DNA of 64,000 nt, taken from NCBI GenBank assembly GCA_012026885.1, contig VEPL01000025.1, forward strand, positions 668,595 to 732,594. Direction: 5' to 3'. Of the stretch, positions 1 through 12,049 are shown piece by piece. The stretch is from Betaproteobacteria bacterium. Its GTDB lineage: Bacteria; Pseudomonadota; Gammaproteobacteria; Burkholderiales; Rhodocyclaceae. The translations under genes were made by a program, and so were the position numbers. The number at the start of each line of letters is the position of its first letter. Position 1 is the stretch's first letter. Under the pieces are notes generated by a model, which was given only the letters and a program-made list of their open reading frames with translations, had not been told where the DNA came from and did no database searches.

Positions 1-1668
<1,668 letters not shown>

Positions 1669-1669
<1 letters not shown>

Positions 1670-2115
1670 CAGTGCTTCCTGACCAGCAGCACCGAGGCGT
1701 CGGCCATCTTGGCGAGTTGCTCGGCAACCGAACCGAGGATCAGCGTCGCCAGGCCGCGGTGGCCGTGACGCCCAATGACGATCAGGTCGACACCGAGTTC
1801 CTTCGCCTTCTCGGCCAGCGTTTCCGAGACGCGCCGCTGGCGGGCTTCGAGCAGCACGGTCTCGGCGTCGATGCCGGCGGCGCTTTGCAGAGCGTCGTCG
1901 AGCAACTTGCGGCCGGCCTCGGCGATGGCGGCGATGGCGTGGTCGACGTTGAGCGTGGTCGAGAAGGTGCGGCCATGCATGTTGAGCAGGGTTTCGTCGG
2001 CGACGTGGGTGATGTAGAGCTTCGCGCCGCTGGTGCGGGCAATATGCAGTGCTTCGGTCAGGGCGCAGCGCGAGGTTTCGCTGTCGTCGAAGGCGACGAG
2101 GATCTTCTTGTACAT
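1669..2115 (-). CDS. Universal stress protein, UspA family
   Basis: 148 residues, the normal size of a single-domain Usp. It begins MYKKILVAFDDSETSRCAL, which gives the Usp first strand and the conserved Asp. Near the C-terminus it has IGRHGHRGLATLILGSVAE, the glycine-rich G-x2-G-x9-G(S/T) nucleotide-binding pattern of ATP-binding Usp proteins. Such proteins are small cytosolic dimers tied to growth arrest and energy limitation. The gene overlaps ppc by one base and follows the D-lactate dehydrogenase gene after 78 bases, so it may be read from the lactate promoter or from its own promoter in that gap. No specific role can be assigned from sequence. Confidence 0.92.
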
Positions 2116-2193
2116 GGCTGTTCTTCCTTAAAAGGTCGGTGTAGGCGGGCGAAACTTAACAAAAGGCGGCGGATTCGCCAGTTAGGGAAATCC

Positions 2194-4959
2194 TCAACAA
2201 GGCTCCGGCGGCCGGCTGCAGGCTTCGAGCAGGTAGGCCACCGAGCGGTAGGCTAGGCCGGATTCGGCGGTCAGGCCGATCTCGCAGGTACGATTGGTGG
2301 AAACGCCGCAGGCACAGCCGGCGGGCAGTTCGCTGTGGATGTGACGCAGCGCGTGCCGGTTCAGTTCCGGCACCACGAAGCCGCGGTCTCCGGCGAAGCC
2401 GCAACAGGTGACGCCAGCGGGCTCGATAACCTGCTCGGCACAGGCAGCGAGCAGGGCGCGCAGCTTGGTTTCGGCGCCGTTCTTGCGGACGCTGCAGTTG
2501 ATGTGCAGGGCCACCGGGGCCGGCTGGCGGGTGATCATCAGGCGCGGCAGCAGGGCGTCGTGGGCGAACTCGTGGAAATCGAGAACGGTGAGGCGGCCGG
2601 CGAGGTGCTTCTGCATGCGGGCCGTGCACGTGCTGGCATCCATGACCACCGGCAGGCGGCCGTTGTCCGATGCCTTCAGCAGGGCGGCCTCGAGGGCGTT
2701 GGCCATGTCCTCGGCCTCTTCCAGCATGCCCTTGCTCGCCAGCATCTGGCCGCAGCACAGATGCTCGATCCCATCGGGCAACACCGGCGCGTAGCCGGCG
2801 CGTTCCAGCAGCGTGACGATGACATCGCCCTGTTGCGGTTCACCGGTGCCTGCCGGCCCGAAGATGCGGGCGCCGCAAGTCGGGAAATAGACGACCGGAT
2901 CGCCTTGTGTCGAGCGGCTCGCGGGCGCTCGGCCGGGGTAGGGCATGTTCTTCTTCCAGGCGCCGCCGGAAACGCGGGCCATGAAGTTGTCACCGAGCAC
3001 GCCGGAGACCGCATGGCCGAGCTTGAGCCCAAGGCGAGAGGAACCGGCGAGGGTGGCGAAATTGCGGCCGGTCCACGCGTTGACCGCACGGCTGGTGCTG
3101 CCGAGCCGGCGCCCGCGCAGGCGGCGGGTGAGGTCGCCGGTGTCGATGCCGACCGGGCAGGCTGTGGAGCACAGGCCGCAGCCGGCACAGGTGTCGAGAC
3201 CCATGTAGGTGTAGTCCGCGGCCAACTGCCCGGCGTGCTCGCCGGCAGCGGCGCGGCGCGCCAGTTCGCGCACGCTGGTGATGCGCTGGCGCGGCGACAG
3301 GGTCAGGCGATGCGACGGGCACAACGGCTCGCAGAAGCCGCATTCGATGCAGCGGTCGACGATGTCCTCGGCGGCCGGCATCGGCTTGAGGTTCTCGAGG
3401 TGGGCGTGCGGATTGTCGTTGAGGATGACGCCGGGGTTGAGCAGTCCGTCCGGGTCGAATAGCACCTTGATGCGGCGCATAAGGGCAGTCGCCTCGGCGC
3501 CCCATTCCAGTTCGACGAAGGGCGCCATGTTGCGGCCGGTGCCGTGCTCGGCCTTCAGCGAGCCATCGTATTTCCTGACGACCATCTCGCACAGTTCGTC
3601 CATGAAGCGGGCGTAGCGGTCGATTTCGGCGGCATCGCCGAAATCCTGCGTGATGACGAAGTGCAGGTTGCCCTCGAGCGCGTGGCCGAAGATGATGCCC
3701 TCGTGGTAGCCGTGGTGGCGCATGAGCGCCTGCAGGTCGAGCGTCGCGTCGGCCAGCGACTCGATCGGGAAGGCGACGTCCTCGATCAGTACCGTCGTGC
3801 CGGTGCGGCGCATGGCGCCGACGGCCGGGAAGGTGCCCTTGCGCACCTTCCAGTACATGTCGCAGGTGGCCGGGTCGGTCGAGAAGTTGACCGGTTCGAC
3901 GGTGGCGATGCCAGCGAGCGCGGCGTGCACGGCGGAAATCTTGTCCTGCAGGGCGTCGACCGCGGCAGCGCGAACTTCGATCAACAGCGCCGCGGCGTCC
4001 TCGCCGAGTTCGCGGATCACTGCTGGCAGGCCCGGCTTGTTCTCGACCGAATGCAGGGCCGGGCGATCCAGCAGTTCCACTGCCGAGACGGGCTGGGGCT
4101 TGAGGCGGATCACTGCCTCGCAGGCGGTGCGGATGTCGGGAAAGAAGACCAGCGCGCTCGCCTTGCACGGATCCTCGACGACGGTCCGGTAGGTGATCCG
4201 CGTCATGAAGCCGAGCGTGCCCTCGGAGCCGATCATCAGATGGGCGAGGATGTCGAACGGATCCTCGAAATCGACCAGCGCGTTGAGGCTGTAGCCGGTC
4301 GTGTTCTTGATCTTGAACTTCTGCCGGATGCGGGCGGCGAGCTGGGCGTCGTCGCGGACGTCGCGACCGAGCCGTTCCAGCTCGCCGAGCAGGACGGCGT
4401 GCGAGCGGGCGAAGGCATCGCGGCTCAGCGCGTCCTCGGTATCGAGCACGGTGCCGTCGGCGAGCATGACGCGCAGGCCGGCCAGCGTGCGGTAGCTGTT
4501 CTGCGCCGTGCCGCAGCACATGCCGGAAGCGTTGTTGGCGGCGATGCCGCCGATCTTGGCTGCGCCGATCGAGGCCGGGTCGGGGCCGATCTTGCGCCCG
4601 AAGGGGGCCAGCCGGCGGTTGACTTCGCCGCCGACGATGCCCGGGCCGAGGCGGACGGTAGCCGCATCGGGGCCGATCTCGCAGGTGGCGAAACCCTCGC
4701 CGATCAGTGCCAGCACGCCGTCACTGATCGCCTGTCCGGAGAGGCTGGTGCCGGCGGCGCGAAAAGTGACCGGCGTCGCATGGCGGCGGGCACTGTCCAG
4801 AACGGCACGGGCTTCGTCCTCGTTCTCGATGACGGCGATGACTTGCGGGACCAGCCGATAGAAGCTGGCATCGGTACCGTAGGCGAGGCGGCGCAGGTCG
4901 TCGGTGATGACCTGCCCCGGTGGTAGCGCTTCGCCCAGCGCAGAGACGACCGGGCTCAC
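2194..4959 (-). CDS. dld: FAD- and (Fe-S)-binding D-lactate dehydrogenase, Dld-II type
   Basis: 921 residues. Membrane-associated oxidase of D-lactate (or a similar 2-hydroxyacid) to pyruvate that feeds electrons to the quinone pool. The N-terminal half is an FAD-binding type 4 domain (FRAAGTSLSGQA, IGGIAANNASGM). Residues from about 600 carry two 4Fe-4S motifs (CIECGFCEPLCP and CAGCGLCSTACP), followed by two cysteine-rich CCG segments (CCGQM and CCGFAGDRGF). I chose the GTG at 4959 because AAGGAGCG lies just upstream and it overlaps the lutB stop by four bases; the same frame stays open about 765 bases further upstream, but that part only mirrors lutB. It sits last in the lutABC-dld run, so both lactate isomers are probably handled. 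Other 2-hydroxyacids, for example glycolate or 2-hydroxyglutarate, cannot be excluded. Confidence 0.92.
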   Translation of the reverse strand: MSPVVSALGEALPPGQVITDDLRRLAYGTDASFYRLVPQVIAVIENEDEARAVLDSARRHATPVTFRAAGTSLSGQAISDGVLALIGEGFATCEIGPDAATVRLGPGIVGGEVNRRLAPFGRKIGPDPASIGAAKIGGIAANNASGMCCGTAQNSYRTLAGLRVMLADGTVLDTEDALSRDAFARSHAVLLGELERLGRDVRDDAQLAARIRQKFKIKNTTGYSLNALVDFEDPFDILAHLMIGSEGTLGFMTRITYRTVVEDPCKASALVFFPDIRTACEAVIRLKPQPVSAVELLDRPALHSVENKPGLPAVIRELGEDAAALLIEVRAAAVDALQDKISAVHAALAGIATVEPVNFSTDPATCDMYWKVRKGTFPAVGAMRRTGTTVLIEDVAFPIESLADATLDLQALMRHHGYHEGIIFGHALEGNLHFVITQDFGDAAEIDRYARFMDELCEMVVRKYDGSLKAEHGTGRNMAPFVELEWGAEATALMRRIKVLFDPDGLLNPGVILNDNPHAHLENLKPMPAAEDIVDRCIECGFCEPLCPSHRLTLSPRQRITSVRELARRAAAGEHAGQLAADYTYMGLDTCAGCGLCSTACPVGIDTGDLTRRLRGRRLGSTSRAVNAWTGRNFATLAGSSRLGLKLGHAVSGVLGDNFMARVSGGAWKKNMPYPGRAPASRSTQGDPVVYFPTCGARIFGPAGTGEPQQGDVIVTLLERAGYAPVLPDGIEHLCCGQMLASKGMLEEAEDMANALEAALLKASDNGRLPVVMDASTCTARMQKHLAGRLTVLDFHEFAHDALLPRLMITRQPAPVALHINCSVRKNGAETKLRALLAACAEQVIEPAGVTCCGFAGDRGFVVPELNRHALRHIHSELPAGCACGVSTNRTCEIGLTAESGLAYRSVAYLLEACSRPPEPC

Positions 4960-6389
4960 TGGCGCTCCTTCACGAGGTCGCGAAGACGTTTGGGGGCCGG
5001 CTTGAGCGGTACGCGCACCGAGGTCCAGCCGCCCTGGCGCGACGGTGTCAACCCGTTGAAGCGGCTGCCCAGCCAGGTGGCCAGCCGATAGAGCCGGGGC
5101 GAGCGATAGACCGCCGCCCAGGCACGCCAGATGGCGCTGATCGTCGCGTTGTAGCCGGCGCCTTGGCCGCGCATTGCCGGATTGGCACGGGGAGCGCTGA
5201 ACGATTCCTCGCGCAGGCGCATCAGCAGGTCCGGGATCGGGATCTTCACCGGGCAGACCTCGCCGCAGGCACCGCACAGCGAGGAGGCGGTCGGCAGCGT
5301 GGCGGTCGCCTCGAGCCCGAGCATGTGCGGCGACACGATCTTGCCGATCGGGCCAGGGTAGGTGGTGCCGTAGGCGTGGCCGCCGATGCGGGCGTAGACC
5401 GGGCAGTGGTTCATGCAGGCGCCGCAGCGGATGCACTGCAGGGTCTTGCGCAACTGGTCGTCGGCATAGGCCTGGGTGCGGCCGTTGTCGAGCAGGACAA
5501 GATGGACCTCGGTCGGGCCGTCCTTCTCGACCGGCTTCCTCGGCCCGGAAATCATGTTGAAGTAGGTCGAGATATTCTGGCCAGTGGCCGAACGGGTCAG
5601 CAGCGAGTAGAGCGGCGGCACGTGCTCGAGCTTCTCGACGATCTTCTCGATGCCGGTGACGGCGATATGCACCGGCGGCACGGTGGTGCTCATGCGCCCG
5701 TTGCCCTCGTTCTCGACCAGGCACAACGTACCGGTCTCGGCGATCGCGAAGTTGACCCCGGACAGGCCGATGTCGGCTTCGCGAAATTTCTCGCGCAGGA
5801 CCTGGCGGCCGATCTGGATCAGTTCATCGACATTGTCGGTGTAGGCGACGCCCGGGACCTTCTCGGCGAACAGGCGGGCGATTTCCTCCTTGGTCTTGTG
5901 GATCGCCGGCATGATGATGTGCGACGGTTTCTCGCCGGCCAGCTGGACGATGTATTCGCCCATGTCGGATTCCAGTGCGCCGATGCCGGCCGCTTCGGCG
6001 GCGTGGTTCAGCTCGATCTCCTCGCTGACCATCGACTTGCCCTTGACCATCAGCTTCGCCGCGTGGGCCTTGCAGATGCCGAGGATGATGGCGTTGGCCT
6101 CGTCCGGCGTTTCCGCCCAATGCACTTTGATGCCGTTGCGGGTCAGGTTGATTTCGAGGCGTTCGAGCAGTTCGGGCAGCTTGGCGAGGTTGTACTGGCG
6201 GATGCGCTCGCCGAGCGTGCGCAGGCTTTCCAACTCTTCCACATCGGGGAACTGGGCGGCGCGCTTGGCGGTGAGGAAATCCATGGCGCCGCGGAAGCTC
6301 TTGCGCAGGAAGGGATTTTCGACGACCGCCTTGGAGCGGGCGCGGAAGCCTTCGGAGGGCATGAAATTCAGGGTTTGCGGTGCGTTCAT
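4956..6389 (-). CDS. lutB: L-lactate utilization iron-sulfur protein LutB
   Basis: 477 residues. LutA, LutB and LutC form the non-flavin L-lactate oxidase complex that makes pyruvate. The protein has an LUD-type N-terminal region (IAETGTLCLVENEG near residues 230-245) and two C-terminal ferredoxin-like clusters (CIRCGACMNHCP, CGACGEVCP). Two ATGs lie six bases apart: 6395 overlaps the lutC stop as ATGA, and 6389 has GAGGA spaced six bases upstream. I prefer 6389 for the spacing; the earlier ATG would add two residues. The gene overlaps dld by four bases downstream. All four lactate genes are tightly coupled in this way. Confidence 0.94.
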   Translation of the reverse strand: MNAPQTLNFMPSEGFRARSKAVVENPFLRKSFRGAMDFLTAKRAAQFPDVEELESLRTLGERIRQYNLAKLPELLERLEINLTRNGIKVHWAETPDEANAIILGICKAHAAKLMVKGKSMVSEEIELNHAAEAAGIGALESDMGEYIVQLAGEKPSHIIMPAIHKTKEEIARLFAEKVPGVAYTDNVDELIQIGRQVLREKFREADIGLSGVNFAIAETGTLCLVENEGNGRMSTTVPPVHIAVTGIEKIVEKLEHVPPLYSLLTRSATGQNISTYFNMISGPRKPVEKDGPTEVHLVLLDNGRTQAYADDQLRKTLQCIRCGACMNHCPVYARIGGHAYGTTYPGPIGKIVSPHMLGLEATATLPTASSLCGACGEVCPVKIPIPDLLMRLREESFSAPRANPAMRGQGAGYNATISAIWRAWAAVYRSPRLYRLATWLGSRFNGLTPSRQGGWTSVRVPLKPAPKRLRDLVKERQ

Positions 6390-6391
6390 CG

Positions 6392-7057
6392 TCATTCCTC
6401 GCCGATCATCAGGACGACCAGTTCCTTCGGGCCGTGCGCGCCGTAGGCCAGCGTCTGCTGGATGTCGGCGGTCTTCGATGGCCCGGATATCAGAAGGGCA
6501 TTGGTCGGCAGGCCTTCTGCCCAGCCCTCGGCCTGCTGGGCCTCGAAGAAGGTGTTGTAGATGCGCCCGGCATCGAGCAGCACGATATGCACCGGCGGCA
6601 CCAGCGACATCAGGCGCGGCTCGTCGGCATCGGGCCAGAGGATCAGCGTTCCCGTCTCGGCGATCGCCGCGCGGGCGACGGTGAAGGCAGCCGGGGTATC
6701 GGTGAATAGCTCGGCCTTCCATTCCTCGACCGGGCGGTCATAGCCGGGGCAGGCGATGCCGAGTTCGACCAGGCCCTCGCGGGCGCGCAGGCCGTGTGGC
6801 GTCCCGGGCGCGACCAGCAGGCTGGCAATGGCCTTGGCGCTGAGTACCTCGTAGAGCTTCTGCAGCCAGCCGCCACGCGGCACGGCGTAAACCTCGGCAT
6901 GGGCGAGTTCGATGAAATGGCGGAAGCGGGCGGCCTTCTCGGCGCCGGTCTCGACGCTGCGGTGAGTGACGTACCAGCCGGCGACGTCGGGCTGGTCGCC
7001 CGCGGTCGCTGGCGCAGCGGCCCGCAGTTTGGCAAGGATGCGGTCGCGGGCGTTCAT
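6392..7057 (-). CDS. lutC: L-lactate utilization protein LutC (LUD domain)
   Basis: 221 residues, a single LUD domain protein and the third subunit of the LutABC lactate oxidation complex. The family signature IAETGTLILWPDADEPRLMS is visible near residues 130-150, followed by LVPPVHIVLL. The ATG at 7057 overlaps the lutA TGA by four bases, and its own TGA overlaps the first possible lutB ATG in the same way. Expression should follow the operator-bearing promoter upstream of lutA. The operon context makes the assignment firm, although single LUD proteins are hard to tell apart on sequence alone. Confidence 0.93.
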   Translation of the reverse strand: MNARDRILAKLRAAAPATAGDQPDVAGWYVTHRSVETGAEKAARFRHFIELAHAEVYAVPRGGWLQKLYEVLSAKAIASLLVAPGTPHGLRAREGLVELGIACPGYDRPVEEWKAELFTDTPAAFTVARAAIAETGTLILWPDADEPRLMSLVPPVHIVLLDAGRIYNTFFEAQQAEGWAEGLPTNALLISGPSKTADIQQTLAYGAHGPKELVVLMIGEE

Positions 7058-7848
7058 CGGGCGGACTCCTTGGTCGTGCGGCGCAGCAGGAAAGTGGCGA
7101 TGTGCTCGCCCGGCAGGGAGGGGATGGCACGACCTTCCTGGCGGTCCTTCCAGGCAGCGTGGCCGAGAATGTTCATCAGGCAGCCGCAGTCGGCGCTGAC
7201 CACGCGCTCGGCGCCGGTCGCCTTGAGCGCCGCGACCTTGTCCTCGACCATGGCCCCGGAAATCTCGGGTTGCTTGACCGAGAAGGTGCCGCCGAAACCG
7301 CAGCACTCCGATTCATGATCCTGTTGCGCCACGTTGACCTGCGCCAGGTCGTCGAGCAGCTTGCGCCCGGTGAGATAGACGCCCATTTCGCGACGCGCCG
7401 AGCAGGAGGTGTGCAGGACGACCGTGCAGGCGCTGCCGGCATCCTGCGGCTTGAAGTTGAGCACCTCGACGAGGAACTGGGTCAATTCGTAGATGCGGCC
7501 CGACAGTTCCTCGGCAAGGACCAGGCGCGCCGGATCGCCGGCGAAGAGGGTCGGGTAGTGATGCTTCATCATGCCGGCACAGGAGCCGGACGGCACGACG
7601 ACCGGCCAGTCGTTGGGGAAGAGGGTCAGCTGGTGGGCCGCCACCTTGCGCGCCTCGTCGGGAAAACCGCTGGTGTAGGCGGGTTGACCACAACAAGTCT
7701 GTTCCTCGGGGAAATGCACGCGGATGCCCTGGCGTTCCAGCAGGGTGATGGCATCGAGTCCGGCGCCGGGGAAGAACTGGTCGACCACGCAGGTGGCGAA
7801 GAAATAAACATCGGTCGGCCGTTGCCGTCCCGGGGGTGCGTCGCTCAT
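7054..7848 (-). CDS. lutA: L-lactate utilization protein LutA (two CCG domains)
   Basis: 264 residues; a cysteine-rich heterodisulfide-reductase-like subunit of the LutABC L-lactate oxidation complex. Two CCG repeats are visible: EEQTCCGQPAYTSGF near residue 50 and ESECCGFGGTFSVK near residue 190, each preceded by a supporting Cys (FATCVVD, HTSCSARR). The start ATG at 7848 has GGAGGACGA immediately upstream. It is first in the leftward operon lutA-lutC-lutB-dld. A sigma70-like promoter and a TGGT-N3-ACCA operator lie in the 173-base region between it and a divergent FadR-family regulator. Confidence 0.95.
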   Translation of the reverse strand: MSDAPPGRQRPTDVYFFATCVVDQFFPGAGLDAITLLERQGIRVHFPEEQTCCGQPAYTSGFPDEARKVAAHQLTLFPNDWPVVVPSGSCAGMMKHHYPTLFAGDPARLVLAEELSGRIYELTQFLVEVLNFKPQDAGSACTVVLHTSCSARREMGVYLTGRKLLDDLAQVNVAQQDHESECCGFGGTFSVKQPEISGAMVEDKVAALKATGAERVVSADCGCLMNILGHAAWKDRQEGRAIPSLPGEHIATFLLRRTTKESAR

Positions 7849-7879
7849 TCGTCCTCCGTTCGCGCCGTGCGCGGTAAAA

Positions 7880-7890
7880 TGGTAAGACCA
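7880..7890. promoter_or_regulatory. Operator-like palindrome upstream of lutA
   Basis: TGGTAAGACCA is an exact TGGT-N3-ACCA palindrome, the core shared by operators of FadR, PdhR and LldR regulators. It lies about 11-21 bases downstream of the start point predicted for the lutA promoter, a position suited to repression. Binding by the neighbouring regulator is inference. Confidence 0.65.
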
Positions 7891-7907
7891 AATACTGCTG
7901 GAACAGA

Positions 7908-7936
7908 AATGTACGTTAATACCGATACTTGGTCAA
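7908..7936 (-). promoter_or_regulatory. Predicted sigma70 promoter of lutABC-dld
   Basis: On the minus strand the -35 box TTGACC (7936-7931) and the -10 box TACATT (7913-7908) are 17 bases apart, close to consensus. Transcription would begin near 7901, upstream of the operator and the lutA ribosome binding site. Confidence 0.55.
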
Positions 7937-7959
7937 TCACATTAGGGAAATCCTGACCC

Positions 7960-7988
7960 TTGCGCATTCGTCGCACGCTGTTTAGAAT
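7960..7988 (+). promoter_or_regulatory. Predicted promoter of the FadR-family regulator gene
   Basis: TTGCGC (7960-7965) and TAGAAT (7983-7988) are separated by 17 bases. The start point would fall near 7995, inside the first of two operator-like sites. Very little leader precedes the coding start and no Shine-Dalgarno sequence is evident. Confidence 0.45.
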
Positions 7989-7992
7989 TGTC

Positions 7993-8021
7993 CGGTCTTA
8001 CCAATCAATGTGGTATTACCA
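7993..8021. promoter_or_regulatory. Pair of operator-like sites at the regulator start
   Basis: CGGTCTTACCA (7993-8003) matches TGGT-N3-ACCA with one mismatch, and TGGTATTACCA (8011-8021) matches exactly. The two are 18 bases apart centre to centre and abut the ATG at 8022, as expected for autoregulation by the FadR-family protein. Confidence 0.6.
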
Positions 8022-8789
8022 ATGCCGGCCAAAGTCCAGGTTCCCAAGATTTCCGATGCCATCGCGACCTCGCTCGAGCGGCGTATCCTCGAGGGTTCGT
8101 TGAAGCCGGGTGACCGCCTGCCGCCCGAGCGCGAGCTGGCGGTCGAACTCGGGGTGTCGCGGCCGAGCCTGCGCGAAGCGATCCAGAAGCTGGCCTCGAA
8201 GGGCATGGTGCACAGCCGCCAGGGCGGCGGCACCTACGTAACCGCGGCGCTCGAGTCGACTTTCTTCGACCCGTGGCAGGACATGATGGGCAGCTACCCG
8301 AACCTGCGCGAGGACATGCTCGAATTCCGCCGCATGCTCGAGGGGCAGGCCGCCGAATGGGCCGCCGAGCGCGCCACCGATGCCGACCTGCTGCGCCTCG
8401 ACCAGGCCTTCGCCGTGCTGGCGGCCGCCTTCGAGACCGACGACACCGAGCGGCGCTCGGCTGCCGACATCGCCTTCCACCAGGCGATCGGCGATGCCGC
8501 GCACAACGTCCTCATCGGCCATCTTTCGGCTGCACTGCTGCGCCTGATGCACGACAACATCCGCCTCAACCTGGGCGAACTGAAGAGTGTCCCGGCTGCC
8601 AGCCGCCTGCTGATGACCCAGCATGCCGCGATCCACGCCGCCGTCCGCGAGCGCAAGCCGCAGGCCGCGCGCGCCGCGGCCGAGACGCACATCGACTTCG
8701 TGCGCGAGACGCTGGCCCAGACGCTGCGTTCCGTCGCCCGCCGCGAGACGGCCGAGCGCCGGCTGAGCACCGATTTTTCAACTTCGTAA
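8022..8789 (+). CDS. FadR/LldR-type GntR transcriptional regulator
   Basis: 255 residues. It has an N-terminal winged helix (residues about 8-75, with PGDRLPPERELAVELGVSRP) and a C-terminal FCD ligand domain of about 150 residues carrying the metal-binding pattern of the family (DIAFHQAIGDAAHN, then HAAIHAAV and ETHIDF). It is divergent from lutABC-dld and is therefore most likely the lactate-responsive repressor of that operon and of itself. I took the ATG at 8022; an in-frame GTG at 8010 lies inside an operator-like site. No Shine-Dalgarno sequence is visible for either, so the mRNA may be nearly leaderless. The ligand could also be pyruvate or another organic acid. Confidence 0.88.
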   Translation: MPAKVQVPKISDAIATSLERRILEGSLKPGDRLPPERELAVELGVSRPSLREAIQKLASKGMVHSRQGGGTYVTAALESTFFDPWQDMMGSYPNLREDMLEFRRMLEGQAAEWAAERATDADLLRLDQAFAVLAAAFETDDTERRSAADIAFHQAIGDAAHNVLIGHLSAALLRLMHDNIRLNLGELKSVPAASRLLMTQHAAIHAAVRERKPQAARAAAETHIDFVRETLAQTLRSVARRETAERRLSTDFSTS

Positions 8790-8913
8790 CGATCATGGCC
8801 GGGAGCCTGCTTACTCTGCCGCCGGCACGCGCAATCCTTGCGCCTGATATTTCGCCCGTCACGATTTTTCCGTCAATTTCCAATTTTTGAAATCCCCCTT
8901 GAAAGGACAGCAC

Positions 8914-11289
<2,376 letters not shown>

Positions 11290-11324
11290 TTGGCGCGGTC
11301 GACCCTCAAAATCGGCCAAAAATC

Positions 11325-11358
11325 AAAGAAGGCCGGGAGCGATCCCGGCCTTCTTGTT
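11325..11358 (+). terminator. Rho-independent terminator of ppsA
   Basis: AAGAAGGCCGGGA pairs with TCCCGGCCTTCTT around a short GCGA loop and is followed by GTTTGG. The long GC-rich stem sits 36 bases after the ppsA stop. Confidence 0.85.
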
Positions 11359-11504
11359 TGGCTTTGCGGCGATGAGTGTCGGTTTGCTGGAATCCGCAAC
11401 CGACCAGGATCGATTGCTCAACCGTTTTCTTCCGGGGGCATTCGAACGGCTGCTCCGTTCTGAAACCTGCCGGATACCGAGACGATAAATCCGGTCATTT
11501 CAGG

Positions 11505-11972
11505 TCATAGATCCAGATCGCTGAGCCCCGGGTGATCGTCAGGACGTCGGCCGAGTGACCAGAAGAACTTGCGCTCGGACACCTTGATGGGCAAGTCGTT
11601 GATGCTGGCAAACCGGCGTTGCATGAAACCTTGCGCGTTGAACTCCCAGTTTTCATTGCCGTAGGAGCGAAACCATTGCCCGGAGTCGTCGTGCCATTCA
11701 TAGGCGAAACGAACGGCAATCCGGCTGTCCTTGAACGCCCAGAGTTCCTTGATCAAGCGGTAGTCCAGTTCCTTTGCCCACTTGCGTTGCAAGAACCGAC
11801 GGACTTCCTCGCGACCCGCCGGAAACTCCGCACGGTTGCGCCAGCGGGTATCGGGGGTATAGACCAACACCACGCGATCGGGATCACGCGTATTCCAGGC
11901 ATCTTCCGCCATGCGGACTTTCTGGCGCGCTGTTTCATCTGTGAAGGGCGGAACGGGGGGCTTGGCTTCCAT
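11505..11972 (-). CDS. DUF1348 / NTF2-like protein
   Basis: 155 residues, the usual size of DUF1348, a SnoaL/NTF2-fold family without settled function. Typical segments are [20 protein letters not shown] near residue 25, [15 protein letters not shown] near 45, and [19 protein letters not shown] near 95. There is no signal peptide. It is the last of three leftward genes after an AhpD-like protein and a flavin reductase, opposite a LysR regulator. The fold often binds small hydrophobic molecules, but no substrate can be read from the sequence. Between this gene and the ppsA terminator (11359-11504) I see nothing except a 6-bp hairpin at 11444-11460. Confidence 0.8.
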   Translation of the reverse strand: MEAKPPVPPFTDETARQKVRMAEDAWNTRDPDRVVLVYTPDTRWRNRAEFPAGREEVRRFLQRKWAKELDYRLIKELWAFKDSRIAVRFAYEWHDDSGQWFRSYGNENWEFNAQGFMQRRFASINDLPIKVSERKFFWSLGRRPDDHPGLSDLDL

Positions 11973-12049
11973 GGATTACCTCGTGCTCTGGTTTTAAAGA
12001 TGGTTGGGGTTGGGCAAAGGACATGCGGGTCACGAGGATGCTGCCATTC

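Noticed and set aside
4960-5724. A 255-codon N-terminal extension of the D-lactate dehydrogenase
   Set aside because: The extension only mirrors lutB in another frame; the GTG at 4959 has a ribosome binding site and begins the family homology.
11444-11460. Hairpin GAACGG-N5-CCGTTC as a terminator for the DUF1348 gene
   Set aside because: Only six base pairs and no T-run on either strand.
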